DNA of 64,000 nt from Clostridia bacterium (GTDB lineage Bacteria > Bacillota > Clostridia > Oscillospirales > Acutalibacteraceae), in contig JAFRXY010000090.1 of the NCBI GenBank assembly GCA_017441385.1, forward strand, positions 30,392-94,391, in the 5' to 3' direction. A model generated the notes under the pieces. The model saw nothing but the letters and a program-made list of their open reading frames with translations. It ran no database searches and was not told the origin of the DNA. Shown here piece after piece: positions 24,893-34,089 of the stretch; the stretch's first letter is position 1, and the number at the start of each line of letters is the position of its first letter. Position numbers and translations under genes: made by a program.

Positions 24893-26215
24893 ATGTCACT
24901 ATATGATAAAATTCTCAGCCGTGAGGAATGTATTTCACTTGTCGGACTGGGATATGTGGGTATGCCTATCGCAGTTGCCTTTGCCGGAAAGGGCGTCCGC
25001 GTGATCGGTTTTGACCTGAACGCGGAAAAAATTGCTCTTTACAAATCAGGCGTTGATCCGACACTGGAGGTCGGCAACGACGCCATTGCCCATACGACTG
25101 TGGAATTCACCTCAGATGAAAACGATCTGAAAAAAGCGAGGTTCCACATAGTCGCCGTTCCTACTCCGGTAAACGCAGACCACACTCCCGACCTTACTCC
25201 CGTCATCGGCGCATCGGAAATTGTGGGTCGCAATCTGACGCCCGGTTCCATCGTGGTGTATGAGTCCACTGTATATCCGGGCTGTACCGAAGACGTCTGC
25301 ATTCCCATCCTTGAGCGCGCATCCGGACTCAAATGCGGCACAGACTTCAAGGTAGGCTACAGTCCGGAGAGAATCAACCCCGGCGATAAAGCCCACAGGC
25401 TTGAGAATATCCGCAAAATCGTGTCCGGTATGGACGCGGACTCCCTTGCGATTATCAGATCGGTATATAATATCGTCATCGAAGCGGGAACACACCCCGT
25501 TTCAAACATCCGCACCGCCGAAGCGGTAAAAGTCGTGGAAAACAGCCAGAGGGACATCAACATCGCATTTATGAATGAACTTGCTATGGTTTTTGACCGC
25601 ATGGATATTGACACCAACGAAGTAGTAGACGGCATGAACACCAAGTGGAACGCGCTGGGATTCCGTCCCGGTCTGGTGGGCGGTCACTGCATCGGCGTGG
25701 ACCCGTATTACTTCACCTATCAGGCAGAAAAGCTGGGATATCACAGCCAGATCATTCTCAACGGGCGCATTGTAAACGACAGCATGGGCGATTATGTAGC
25801 TGACGCCGCGGTAAAAAAAATGGTGGAAACCGGGCAGGCGCCCAAAAACAGCAAGGTGGTTATTTTCGGCCTTACCTTCAAGGAAAACTGTCCCGACACA
25901 CGCAACAGCAAGGTCAGCGACATCATCAGACGGCTGGGGGAATACGGAATTCAGCCTGTCGTGGTGGATCCGTGGGCTTCCGAAACCGAAGCAATGCATG
26001 AGTACGGTGTGAAACTCACGCCCATGGAAGATGTGAGCGACGCGGACTGTGTGATTATTGCCGTTGCACATGATGAATTCCGCCGCATGACGCTCCGTGA
26101 GATCAAAAAAATCTTCCGGGCGGTGCCTGATGAGCAGAAAGTTCTCATAGACGTAAAGGGACTATACAAAATTCAAGACCTGATGGATGCCGGCATGAAG
26201 TGGTGGAGGCTTTAA
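24893..26215 (+). CDS. UDP-N-acetylhexosamine 6-dehydrogenase (nucleotide-sugar dehydrogenase)
   Basis: A 440-residue enzyme of the UDP-glucose/GDP-mannose dehydrogenase superfamily that oxidises C6 of a UDP-sugar to a uronic acid with two NAD+. The NAD loop is LVGLGYVGMPIAVAFAGKG, the catalytic cysteine lies in GGHCIGVDPYY, and NIRTAEAVKVVENSQRDINI is the central helix. The GGHCIGVDPYY form is typical of TviB/WbpA/WecC-like enzymes using N-acetylated sugars rather than UDP-glucose. No 2- or 4-epimerase gene is in the cluster, so the exact product (GlcNAcA, GalNAcA or ManNAcA type) is open. Confidence 0.9.
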   Translation: MSLYDKILSREECISLVGLGYVGMPIAVAFAGKGVRVIGFDLNAEKIALYKSGVDPTLEVGNDAIAHTTVEFTSDENDLKKARFHIVAVPTPVNADHTPDLTPVIGASEIVGRNLTPGSIVVYESTVYPGCTEDVCIPILERASGLKCGTDFKVGYSPERINPGDKAHRLENIRKIVSGMDADSLAIIRSVYNIVIEAGTHPVSNIRTAEAVKVVENSQRDINIAFMNELAMVFDRMDIDTNEVVDGMNTKWNALGFRPGLVGGHCIGVDPYYFTYQAEKLGYHSQIILNGRIVNDSMGDYVADAAVKKMVETGQAPKNSKVVIFGLTFKENCPDTRNSKVSDIIRRLGEYGIQPVVVDPWASETEAMHEYGVKLTPMEDVSDADCVIIAVAHDEFRRMTLREIKKIFRAVPDEQKVLIDVKGLYKIQDLMDAGMKWWRL

Positions 26216-26216
26216 G

Positions 26217-27281
26217 ATGAAGGTTCTTTTATGTGAAAGAAATTTCAGCGGACATCGCAGAATTTATCTGAAATGGCTGTCAAAAACAGACGGCATTGAA
26301 TTTTTTTCTTTTGCGCCGGAAAACACCGGCTTTCGGGAGGATCATTTCCATCCATTCATCACCGGATCATCGCTGAAATCCTTTAAGGGCTATCTCTCGT
26401 GGATACGACAGATCAGACGGATTGTAAAACGGGACAAAATCGACGTCGTTCACATTCTTGACGGCGACAGCCTGATGCGATGGTTCGGCTGCGGACTGCA
26501 TTCCCTGGGATGTGACAGAGTGATCGTCACCTATCACAATTTTTACCCCGGAACAGCACGCAGGATAAGCTACAGACTCATGAATCTCGGACGCGGGCAT
26601 ACCTGCGTGGTTCATTCCGAGACGCTCAGACAACAGATGACGGCTGCCGGAATAAAAAACGCCGCGCACTGCGAATATCCCGCTTTTGAATTTGACGCAT
26701 TTGCAGGCCTGAACAGCGCGCAGTGCAAAGCAGATTTACAGATGCGGGCGGACGTTCCGGTTATCGGAATCATAGGCGGTATTTCCTGTTACAAAAACAT
26801 CATCCCCTTTTTGCATATTCTGCAAAAAACCGAAACGGATTTTCAGCTTCTGATGCTCGGCAGGCTGACCGACATTACCGAACAGGAAATCACAGAGGCA
26901 ACGGAGCCTTATAAGCAGAAGGTTCGCTGTATGTTACGGCCGCTGACCGACGAAGAATACAAGTCCGGCATCGCTGCGTCCGACGTCATCTACTGTATCT
27001 ACAGGCGGGACTTCAACGGGGCTAGCGGGCCGCTGACCGACGGCGTGTGCTGCCGCAAGATGATTCTCTCATCGGATCACGGCACGCTTGGGAATATCAC
27101 ACAGCAGAATCATCTTGGATTCACAGCGGACGTCACCGATGAGAAGGATATTCTTAAAAACACCGAAGCGGCGCTGCGTCAGGCACTCTCATTTAAATAT
27201 GACGAAACAGCTGAATTATACAGGGATTTGTTGCGGCCTGCACATTTTTTGGAGACTTACAAGAAGATTTACGGCATTTAA
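26217..27281 (+). CDS. Glycosyltransferase, GT-B fold
   Basis: A 354-residue protein starting MKVLLCERNFSGHRRIYLKW, with the GT4-like motifs DVVHILDGDSLMRWF, a Rossmann segment VPVIGIIGGISCYKN and RPLTDEEYKSGIAASDVIYC. The last part matches the donor-binding region only loosely (RDFNGASGPLTDGVCC), so it is a divergent member; a non-enzymatic or unusual sugar donor role is possible. It starts one base after the dehydrogenase stop, with GGAGG overlapping the end of that gene. Confidence 0.8.
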   Translation: MKVLLCERNFSGHRRIYLKWLSKTDGIEFFSFAPENTGFREDHFHPFITGSSLKSFKGYLSWIRQIRRIVKRDKIDVVHILDGDSLMRWFGCGLHSLGCDRVIVTYHNFYPGTARRISYRLMNLGRGHTCVVHSETLRQQMTAAGIKNAAHCEYPAFEFDAFAGLNSAQCKADLQMRADVPVIGIIGGISCYKNIIPFLHILQKTETDFQLLMLGRLTDITEQEITEATEPYKQKVRCMLRPLTDEEYKSGIAASDVIYCIYRRDFNGASGPLTDGVCCRKMILSSDHGTLGNITQQNHLGFTADVTDEKDILKNTEAALRQALSFKYDETAELYRDLLRPAHFLETYKKIYGI

Positions 27282-27293
27282 GAAAGGGACGTT

Positions 27294-27869
27294 ATGAAGT
27301 TTATAGACTCGTTATGGAATAAAATGCTTTTTACTTATTACCGCGTTTCGGTAGGACATCACTTGAAATGCGAAGGCAGACTGGTCATACAGGGGCACGG
27401 CAGGTATAAAATCGGCGACAACTGCCATTTTATTTCCAAGGAAACCATAAGTCCGGTGGGCGGAAACAGAGTGGTCTTTCAGACATTCTTTCCGGACAGT
27501 TCCATTATCATAGGGAATAATGTCGGAATTTCTCATACCATTATCTGTTCAAAAATACGTGTGGAGATTGAAGACAATGTTCTTGTAGGCGGCGGTGTAA
27601 AAATATACGACACCGACTTTCACTCCATCCATTACGAAGAAAGGCTACAGTCTCCCGATCCGGGCGTAAAGAGCAAACCTGTCAGAATATGCGAAGGCGC
27701 GTTTATAGGCGGACATTCCATCATTCTGAAAGGTGTGACCGTTGGAAAGCATTCCGTCATCGGAGCAGGTTCGGTTGTTACCCATAATGTTCCGGATTAT
27801 GAAATCTGGGCAGGCAATCCGGCCGTTTTTGTCAAGAGGATACATCAGGAGGAAAAAGTGAATGAATAA
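27294..27869 (+). CDS. Left-handed beta-helix O-acyltransferase (WcaF/Maa-like)
   Basis: A 191-residue hexapeptide-repeat transferase that probably acetylates a sugar residue in the polysaccharide. The repeats [39 protein letters not shown] and [27 protein letters not shown] are typical, and the His in DTDFHSI is the family catalytic residue. The C-terminal [19 protein letters not shown] is the usual cap. Its last 8 bp overlap the gmd start. Confidence 0.92.
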   Translation: MKFIDSLWNKMLFTYYRVSVGHHLKCEGRLVIQGHGRYKIGDNCHFISKETISPVGGNRVVFQTFFPDSSIIIGNNVGISHTIICSKIRVEIEDNVLVGGGVKIYDTDFHSIHYEERLQSPDPGVKSKPVRICEGAFIGGHSIILKGVTVGKHSVIGAGSVVTHNVPDYEIWAGNPAVFVKRIHQEEKVNE

Positions 27870-28908
27870 AACCGCGCTGATCACAGGCATTACGGGACAG
27901 GACGGCTCCTATCTGGCGGAATTCCTGCTGGAAAAGGGATATAATGTGCACGGTATCACCCGGCGCGCTTCCATTGCCAATACGGGACGTATCGAGCATA
28001 TTCTGGGAAAAATCAGATTGCACGACGGCGACCTGACCGATTCCACTTCGCTGATCAGAATCATAAAAGAAACCAGACCCGATGAAATCTACAACCTTGC
28101 CGCGCAGAGCCATGTGCAGGTGAGCTTCGACGTGCCGGAGTATTCCGGCGACGTGGACGCCATCGGCGTTCTCCGTATTCTGGAAGCGGTGCGCATGCTG
28201 GGCATGGAAAAAAGCTGCAAAATCTATCAGGCTTCCACTTCCGAGCTTTACGGCAAGGTGGAGGAAATTCCACAGAAAGAGACAACGCCTTTCCATCCCT
28301 ACAGTCCCTACGCCATCGCCAAACAGTACGGCTACTGGATGGTGAAGGAATACCGCGAGGCTTACGGCATGTTTGCCGTCAACGGCATTCTCTTCAATCA
28401 CGCCTCGGAACGCCGCGGCGAGAACGTCGTCACCCGCAAGATTACCCTTGCCGCCGGCCGCATTGCCGAAGGGTTGCAGGATCATCTGGAGCTGGGCAAC
28501 ATGGATTCCCTGCGCGACTGGGGTTACGCGAGGGATTATGTGGAATGCATGTGGCTGATTATGCAGCAGGAGCAGCCGGACGATTTCGTCATTGCCACCG
28601 GCGTGCAGCACACCGTGCGCGATTTCACTGAAAAGGCCTTCGCCGCCAACGGCATTCAGATACGCTGGGAAGGAAAAGGACTCGACGAAAAAGGCTACGA
28701 CGCGGCAACCGGGAAGATGCTGGTCTGCGTCAATCCCGCGTGGTTCCGTCCCACCGACGTGGACAACCTTCTCGGCGACCCGACCAAGGCGAAGACCGTG
28801 CTCGGCTGGAATCCCCAGAGCACCGGCTACGAGCAGCTTGTCGAAATAATGGCCAAGCACGACAGGGAGCTGGCCAGACGTGAAAAAGCCATGAAGGAGG
28901 CGCTGTGA
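27862..28908 (+). CDS. gmd: GDP-mannose 4,6-dehydratase
   Basis: A 348-residue short-chain dehydrogenase/reductase family enzyme converting GDP-D-mannose to GDP-4-keto-6-deoxy-D-mannose. It starts [20 protein letters not shown] with the NAD(P) loop, then [15 protein letters not shown], the S-T-S...Y-x3-K set as [12 protein letters not shown] and [15 protein letters not shown], and [17 protein letters not shown]. The first committed step of GDP-fucose synthesis; the next gene completes it. RBS GGAGG overlaps the previous gene. Confidence 0.97.
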   Translation: MNKTALITGITGQDGSYLAEFLLEKGYNVHGITRRASIANTGRIEHILGKIRLHDGDLTDSTSLIRIIKETRPDEIYNLAAQSHVQVSFDVPEYSGDVDAIGVLRILEAVRMLGMEKSCKIYQASTSELYGKVEEIPQKETTPFHPYSPYAIAKQYGYWMVKEYREAYGMFAVNGILFNHASERRGENVVTRKITLAAGRIAEGLQDHLELGNMDSLRDWGYARDYVECMWLIMQQEQPDDFVIATGVQHTVRDFTEKAFAANGIQIRWEGKGLDEKGYDAATGKMLVCVNPAWFRPTDVDNLLGDPTKAKTVLGWNPQSTGYEQLVEIMAKHDRELARREKAMKEAL

Positions 28909-28912
28909 AGCC

Positions 28913-29857
28913 ATGATGGAAAAGAACGCGAAAATCTACGTCGCCGGACACCGCGGGATGGTGGGCTCGGCGATTGTCAGAGAGCTGGAGCGACAGGGCT
29001 ATACCAACATCGTCACCCGCACCCACAGCGAGCTTGATCTTACCCGACAGGAAGCTGTGGAAGCATTTTTCGCTGCGGAGAAGCCGGAGTACGTTTTCTT
29101 AGCAGCGGCAAAAGTCGGCGGCATTATGGGCAACGCCACCGCGAAAGCCGATTTCCTATATGACAACATGATTCTGGAAATGAATGTCATTCACGCCGCG
29201 TGGCAGAACGGCTGCAAGAAGCTGGAATTCCTCGGTTCCTCCTGCATATACCCCCGCATGGCGCCCCAGCCCATGAAGGAAAGCTGCCTGCTGACAAGCT
29301 CCCTTGAGGAAACCAACGAGGCATACGCCCTCGCCAAAATCAGCGGTCTGAAATACTGCGAATATCTCAACACCCAGTACGGCACCGACTACATCAGCGT
29401 CATGCCCACCAATCTCTACGGCCCCAACGACAATTATCATCCCACCCATTCCCACGTGCTTCCGGCGCTGATACGCCGGTTCCACGAAGCGAAGGTGTCC
29501 GGCGCGGAGTCGGTCACCTGCTGGGGGGACGGAAGTCCTTTGCGCGAATTCCTCTATGTGGACGACCTCGCCAACCTCTGCGTCTTCCTTATGAACCACT
29601 ACAGCGGCAACGAAACGGTCAACGCCGGCACCGGCAAGGAACTTACCATCAAGGAGCTGACGGAACTGGTCGCGAAGGTGGTGGGTTATACGGGGCGCAT
29701 TGAATGGGATACTTCCAAGCCCAACGGCACGCCCCGCAAGCTGCTCGACGTGAGCAAGGCGGCCAAGCTCGGCTGGACCTACCAAACCGAACTGGAGGAC
29801 GGCATCCGGCTGTCCTACGAGGACTTTCTGAATAATCCAATGCGCGCGGAAAGGTGA
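28913..29857 (+). CDS. fcl: GDP-L-fucose synthase
   Basis: A 314-residue bifunctional epimerase/reductase turning the Gmd product into GDP-L-fucose with NADPH. It has the nucleotide loop [48 protein letters not shown] and the Y-x3-K pair in [16 protein letters not shown], plus [16 protein letters not shown]. Length is normal. The spacing to gmd (4 bp) and to manC (10 bp) shows one operon. Confidence 0.97.
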   Translation: MMEKNAKIYVAGHRGMVGSAIVRELERQGYTNIVTRTHSELDLTRQEAVEAFFAAEKPEYVFLAAAKVGGIMGNATAKADFLYDNMILEMNVIHAAWQNGCKKLEFLGSSCIYPRMAPQPMKESCLLTSSLEETNEAYALAKISGLKYCEYLNTQYGTDYISVMPTNLYGPNDNYHPTHSHVLPALIRRFHEAKVSGAESVTCWGDGSPLREFLYVDDLANLCVFLMNHYSGNETVNAGTGKELTIKELTELVAKVVGYTGRIEWDTSKPNGTPRKLLDVSKAAKLGWTYQTELEDGIRLSYEDFLNNPMRAER

Positions 29858-29867
29858 TGCACGCCAT

Positions 29868-31217
29868 ATGCATATTATTCTGTTATCCGGGGGCTCCGGA
29901 AAAAGGCTCTGGCCGCTGTCGAACGACACGCGTTCCAAGCAGTTCATCAAGATATTCAGGAAGCCGGAGCACACCATTCCCATGGGGAAGGAAGACGGCG
30001 GCCAATATGAGTCGATGGTGCAGAGGGTGTACCGTCAGATCAAAACGGTTGACCCCGGCGCAACCGTCACGATAGCCACCTCCAAATCGCAGGTTTCTTC
30101 CATCCACAATCAACTGGGCGACGGCGTTTCCATCTCGGTGGAACCCTGCCGGCGGGACACCTTTCCCGCCATCGCCCTTGCGACAGCTTACCTTCACGAC
30201 GTGATCGGCGTTCCCGCCGATGAAGCGGTGGTGGTCTGTCCGGTCGACCCCTATGTGGATTACAGCTACTTCAAATGTCTGGAAGAAATGTACCACAAGG
30301 CCATTCAAAGAGGCGGTCTGGTGCTGATGGGCATTCAGCCCACCTTCCCGACCGAGAAATACGGCTACATTCTCCCCCACGAACAGGAGGACGGGAGCTG
30401 CCATTTCGATTTCAAGGAAAAACCCGACGCGGCAACGGCAGCCAAGTACATCGAGGAAGGCTGTCTCTGGAACGGCGGCGTATTTGCCTACAGGCTTTCC
30501 TACGTGCTGGAAAAGAGCCGCGAACTCATTGGAACCGACAATTACTACGAGCTGTACGGCAATTACGAAACGCTCAGGAAAATCAGCTTTGACTACGCGG
30601 TGGTGGAAAACGAGAGCAATCTCAGCATTGTACGGTACCACGGGCAGTGGAAGGATCTCGGCACATGGAATACCCTCACCGATGCGATGGAGGAAAACGC
30701 CGTCGGCGACGTGAGAATGAACGACAAGTGCGAGAACGTCCACGCCATTAACGAAATGGGTGTGCCGATGCTGATTATGGGCTGCAAGAACATTGTCGTT
30801 TCGGCTTCTCCCGACGGCATTCTGGTGTCGGACATGGAGCAGAGCAGCTATATCAAGCCGTTTGTGGATGACATCAAGCAGCGCATCATGTTCGCGGAAA
30901 AATCATGGGGGCGCTACCGCGTGCTGGACGTGGAAGAAGACAGCATGACCGTCAAGGTTATTCTCAACCCCGGGCATAAGATGAATTACCACAGCCACGA
31001 GCGGAGAGACGAGATCTGGACCATTATTACCGGTTCGGGCTACACCATCGTGGACGGCATGGAACAGCCGGTCAAGCCGGGGGACGTCATCACCATGGCG
31101 GCAGGCTGCAAGCACACTGTCGTCGCGGGAACCGACGGCCTGCAAATGATCGAGGTGCAGATCGGCAGGGACATCAGCGTTTCCGATAAGAAGAAATACG
31201 AATTTCCGTATAAATAA
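29868..31217 (+). CDS. manC: Mannose-1-phosphate guanylyltransferase with C-terminal cupin domain
   Basis: A 449-residue enzyme making GDP-mannose from mannose-1-phosphate and GTP. The nucleotidyltransferase core starts HIILLSGGSGKRLWPLSN with the pyrophosphorylase signature, then VVVCPVDPYVD, FDFKEKPD and WNGGVFAYR. About residues 340-449 form a type II mannose-6-phosphate isomerase-like cupin, with NPGHKMNYHSHERRDEIW carrying metal-binding His residues. A type I isomerase is encoded immediately downstream, so the cupin's isomerase activity may be redundant. No phosphomannomutase gene is in the window. Confidence 0.95.
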   Translation: MHIILLSGGSGKRLWPLSNDTRSKQFIKIFRKPEHTIPMGKEDGGQYESMVQRVYRQIKTVDPGATVTIATSKSQVSSIHNQLGDGVSISVEPCRRDTFPAIALATAYLHDVIGVPADEAVVVCPVDPYVDYSYFKCLEEMYHKAIQRGGLVLMGIQPTFPTEKYGYILPHEQEDGSCHFDFKEKPDAATAAKYIEEGCLWNGGVFAYRLSYVLEKSRELIGTDNYYELYGNYETLRKISFDYAVVENESNLSIVRYHGQWKDLGTWNTLTDAMEENAVGDVRMNDKCENVHAINEMGVPMLIMGCKNIVVSASPDGILVSDMEQSSYIKPFVDDIKQRIMFAEKSWGRYRVLDVEEDSMTVKVILNPGHKMNYHSHERRDEIWTIITGSGYTIVDGMEQPVKPGDVITMAAGCKHTVVAGTDGLQMIEVQIGRDISVSDKKKYEFPYK

Positions 31218-31247
31218 ACCCTCCCGCTTCTGAACGGAGGAACCGAT

Positions 31248-32237
31248 ATGAATTTTCCATTTATGCTTGCCCCGGCCGCCAAGAGCTACCTGTGGGGCGG
31301 AAGCCGGCTGAATGACGATTTCGGAAAAAATATAGACATGGATCCGCTGGCGGAAACATGGGAATGCAGCACGCACCCCAGCGGACAGAGCACCGTATGC
31401 AGCGGAGAATTTCAGGGAATGGCGCTGGGAGACATACTGAATTTCCGTCCCGATTTTCTGGGAAGTCATCCGCTGGAAATCACGAGGGGACGGCTGGAAC
31501 TGCCTATCCTGATCAAGCTGATTGACGCAAAGAACGATCTGTCGGTGCAGGTTCACCCTGACGACAATTACGCCCTGACGCACGAAAATTCCCTCGGCAA
31601 GACCGAAATGTGGTATGTGCTGGACGCGAAACGGGGGGCGAGTCTGGTCTACGGTTTCAATCAGGACATGACCCAACAGCGGGTGAGAGACGCGCTGGAA
31701 GATCAGACCATCGGCAATTATCTCAACTGCGTACCGGTACACAAGAACGATCTATTTTATATTGAAGCGGGCACCGTTCACGCCATCGGCGCGGGTGCGC
31801 TGATCGCCGAGATTCAGGAAAACAGCGACGTGACCTATCGGCTCTACGATTACGACCGTGTTGGAAAGGACGGCAAAAAACGTCCGCTTCACATCGATCA
31901 GGCGATGAACGTCATCAATCTGAAATCCTCCGACGCGCCGAGGCAGCCCATGCGGGTGCTGCGCTACCGTAACGGCGCCGCCAGCGAACTGCTGATCCGG
32001 TGCCGGTATTTTCAGGTGGAAAGGCTGCTGCTCAATACGGAAATTCACCGCTCGCTCTGGTACTTTCAGACGGGGAGCAACAGCTTTCACGCGCTGCTCT
32101 GTGTGGACGGCTGCGGCGTGCTTTACGGAGAGGGCGTGATGCTGCCCTTTTTCAAGGGCGACTGCATTTTCGTTCCCGCCGCAAGCATTCCACTCAAGCT
32201 GCACGGAAAGGCGCAGATTCTTAACGTAAGCTGCTGA
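31248..32237 (+). CDS. manA: Mannose-6-phosphate isomerase, type I
   Basis: A 329-residue zinc cupin enzyme interconverting fructose-6-phosphate and mannose-6-phosphate, feeding GDP-mannose and GDP-fucose. Visible metal-site motifs are SVQVHPDDNYA and the TEMWYVLDAK Glu, then IEAGTVHAIGAGALIAEIQE with the third ligand His and the active-site residues. Its C-terminal third is the short form found in Firmicutes. It has its own RBS (ACGGAGGAA) 30 bp after manC. Confidence 0.95.
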   Translation: MNFPFMLAPAAKSYLWGGSRLNDDFGKNIDMDPLAETWECSTHPSGQSTVCSGEFQGMALGDILNFRPDFLGSHPLEITRGRLELPILIKLIDAKNDLSVQVHPDDNYALTHENSLGKTEMWYVLDAKRGASLVYGFNQDMTQQRVRDALEDQTIGNYLNCVPVHKNDLFYIEAGTVHAIGAGALIAEIQENSDVTYRLYDYDRVGKDGKKRPLHIDQAMNVINLKSSDAPRQPMRVLRYRNGAASELLIRCRYFQVERLLLNTEIHRSLWYFQTGSNSFHALLCVDGCGVLYGEGVMLPFFKGDCIFVPAASIPLKLHGKAQILNVSC

Positions 32238-32260
32238 TTGCAAAAAAGTGAGGCGTCGAC

Positions 32261-32809
32261 ATGGGGAGAGAAGCAAGCTTTGAACTGGATTGCTCGGATT
32301 TTTCGGGCAGCGTGACCGACTTCATCAAGCTGCTCAGCAGTCTCGGCTGGTCGTATTACGACGACGACAACCACGCCGAATACCTGCCTGTCGGCGACCG
32401 CGACAGCTTTGACTGGCAGTTGGGGGAAATCACCGAAAGCGGGCTTTACGCCATCTTCGACCGCAAGCTCCGGCGGGAAGAAACGGTAGGGCTGGTACTG
32501 TATTACCGGGACACAGGGCATGGAATCACCCTGCTGGCGGCGGACACAAGCGAGATACTCCTTATTCCGAACATCAACCGGAAAACGCTGGACGGTGACG
32601 AGGATTCCGTCACCGACGTTAACTGGTACTCGGAAAAAATCTTTCAGAAGCTGCTCTGGTACGACTGCGGCATGGTGGGCTTCAAATTTGAGGAGCAGTC
32701 GGACAGCGAAACAGAGGACGAGGAAGAATCCGGAATTGCGGAATTGTATGAAGAACCCGAAAAATCGGAGGAGAAGGAAGAAGCAGAGGAAAACGAAATT
32801 TCAGATTGA
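32261..32809 (+). CDS. Hypothetical protein with acidic C-terminal tail
   Basis: A 182-residue soluble protein of unknown function. The first 145 residues look folded (FELDCSDFSGSVTDFIKLLS, then LGWSYYDDDNHAEYLPVGDR); the last 37 are almost wholly Glu, Lys, Asp and Ser. No known domain was recognised. It follows manA by 23 bp and so is probably the last gene of the polysaccharide transcript, although nothing in it suggests sugar chemistry. Its stop codon overlaps the -35 box of the metal exporter promoter. Confidence 0.75.
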   Translation: MGREASFELDCSDFSGSVTDFIKLLSSLGWSYYDDDNHAEYLPVGDRDSFDWQLGEITESGLYAIFDRKLRREETVGLVLYYRDTGHGITLLAADTSEILLIPNINRKTLDGDEDSVTDVNWYSEKIFQKLLWYDCGMVGFKFEEQSDSETEDEEESGIAELYEEPEKSEEKEEAEENEISD

Positions 32810-32834
32810 CATCCGGCAATCATTGTGCTATAAT
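32806..32834 (+). promoter_or_regulatory. Consensus promoter of the metal exporter leader
   Basis: TTGACA, exactly 17 bp, TATAAT: a full consensus promoter starting inside the stop codon of the previous gene. The transcript would begin near 32841 and carry the palindrome and the NiCo riboswitch. Confidence 0.92.
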
Positions 32835-32851
32835 GTTATCGACAAATTAAA

Positions 32852-32885
32852 GGAAAAACTGTTAATTGCAACTAATAGTTTTTCC
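32852..32885. promoter_or_regulatory. 34-bp palindrome just downstream of the promoter
   Basis: GGAAAAACT...AGTTTTTCC with an inner symmetrical core centred on TTGCAA; only two symmetric position pairs fail to match. It lies about +10 to +45 from the predicted start, where a bound repressor would block transcription; it would also fold as an RNA hairpin. A metal-responsive or MarR-type repressor is possible. Confidence 0.6.
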
Positions 32886-32934
32886 GGATTGAGAGTATTC
32901 AGCATATTTGTCATGATAACCGAATAATGATTGA

Positions 32935-33060
32935 CTGAACAGGCAACCGCGTCCTGCGGAATTGCCGGGCTTGCGCCAGCAGGCAGCAGTTTGTTTTCTT
33001 TTTCTTTTCATCAGAAGTACAACCTGCGGGACAGACAAAATTGTTCCGCAGGCGTTTTTT
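32935..33060 (+). promoter_or_regulatory. NiCo (czcD-type) riboswitch with terminator
   Basis: The leader contains the conserved core elements of the Ni2+/Co2+ riboswitch: CAGGCAACCGCGTCC, then TTGCCGGGCTTGCGCCAGC and AGGCAGCAG, an AU-rich linker, and the last hairpin CCTGCGGGACAG...TTCCGCAGG, which is followed by CGTTTTTT and so doubles as an intrinsic terminator. Metal binding should favour the four-way junction and prevent termination, turning on the CDF exporter that begins 27 nt later. The recognition rests on recalled consensus. Confidence 0.85.
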
Positions 33061-33086
33061 ATACTCGCATTTTTGGAGGGTTCTTT

Positions 33087-33956
33087 ATGAACAGAAAACA
33101 GGTAGTCGAAAGAATTTCCGCAATCAGCATAGCGGTCAATCTCATACTGTCGGTCGGCAAGCTGGCCGCTGGCGTTCTGGCGCATTCCGGCGCGATGGTA
33201 TCCGAGGCGGTGCATTCCGCTTCCGACGTATTCAGCACCGTCATCGTGATTATCGGCTTCCGGCTGTCGGCAAAGGACGCGGACAAAGAGCATCCCTACG
33301 GCCACGAACGGCTGGAATGTGTCGCGGGTATCATTCTGGCGATGATTCTCTTTATTACCGGTCTCGGCATCGCGAAAACCTCCGTTGACCTGATGATTTC
33401 CAAGGAATACCTGACCGCCAAAATGCCGGGGATTGCCGCGCTGATCGCCGCTGTTATTTCCATTGCCGCCAAGGAAGGCTTATACTGGCTGACCATCATC
33501 TACGCGCGGAAGATCGACTCTCCCGCGCTGAAGGCCGACGCGTGGCACCACTGCAGCGACGCGCTTTCTTCCGTGGGAGCGATGATCGGCATCATGGGCG
33601 CGAGAATGGGCTTTGCGATTTGCGAACCGGTCGCGAGCTTGGTGATCTGCGTATTCATTATCAAAGCGTCGGTGGAAATATTCAGCGAAGCCATCGGAAA
33701 GATGACCGACAGAGCCTGCGATGATTCCACCCAGAATTCCATCCGCGAGATCATCCTCGCGCAGGAGGGCGTGCAATCGCTTCCCGAACTCAAAACCCGC
33801 ATGTTCGGGGCGAAAATGTACGTGGACGCGGTGATTACGGTGGACGGGGAACTCCCTTTGACAGAAGCGCATGCCATAGCGGAGTCGGTGCATGACAGCG
33901 TGGAAAAATCCTTTCCCGGGGTGAAGCACTGCATGGTGCGTGTCTACCCCGCATGA
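33087..33956 (+). CDS. Cation diffusion facilitator (CDF) metal exporter
   Basis: A 289-residue CDF transporter, a proton-driven exporter of divalent metals. Six hydrophobic helices lie in about residues 10-200. The metal-site motifs are HSGAMVSEAVHSASDV in helix 2 and DAWHHCSDALSS in helix 5, with the D/H pattern of the family. HPYGHERLE follows helix 2. The C-terminal 80 residues form the cytoplasmic dimerisation domain. The NiCo riboswitch upstream suggests cobalt and nickel as substrates. The ATG after GGAGGG is the real start; an in-frame extension would cross the riboswitch. Confidence 0.94.
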   Translation: MNRKQVVERISAISIAVNLILSVGKLAAGVLAHSGAMVSEAVHSASDVFSTVIVIIGFRLSAKDADKEHPYGHERLECVAGIILAMILFITGLGIAKTSVDLMISKEYLTAKMPGIAALIAAVISIAAKEGLYWLTIIYARKIDSPALKADAWHHCSDALSSVGAMIGIMGARMGFAICEPVASLVICVFIIKASVEIFSEAIGKMTDRACDDSTQNSIREIILAQEGVQSLPELKTRMFGAKMYVDAVITVDGELPLTEAHAIAESVHDSVEKSFPGVKHCMVRVYPA

Positions 33957-34022
33957 TCAATATGAACGAATTGCAGACGCGATATGAGCAAATTGTAAAT
34001 GATGACGGAAAAATAAAAATCC

Positions 34023-34067
34023 CCTTACGTAAGGTATTGCTTGTAACGCCGCGTAATACGCTATTCT
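34023..34067 (+). promoter_or_regulatory. MerR-type promoter with CCTTACGTAAGG palindrome
   Basis: TTGCTT and TATTCT are separated by 19 bp, the long spacer typical of MerR-activated promoters. A perfect 12-bp palindrome lies just before the -35, and an imperfect GTAACGC/GCGTAATAC dyad lies in the spacer. The MerR gene directly downstream is the probable regulator. The leader is very short, only about 16 nt. Confidence 0.6.
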
Positions 34068-34089
34068 GAGGGCAAAGGAGGTGACAGCT

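Noticed and set aside
32931..33086. N-terminal extension of the CDF exporter
   Set aside because: The in-frame extension translates the NiCo riboswitch; the ATG after TTGGAGGG starts exactly at the family N-terminus.
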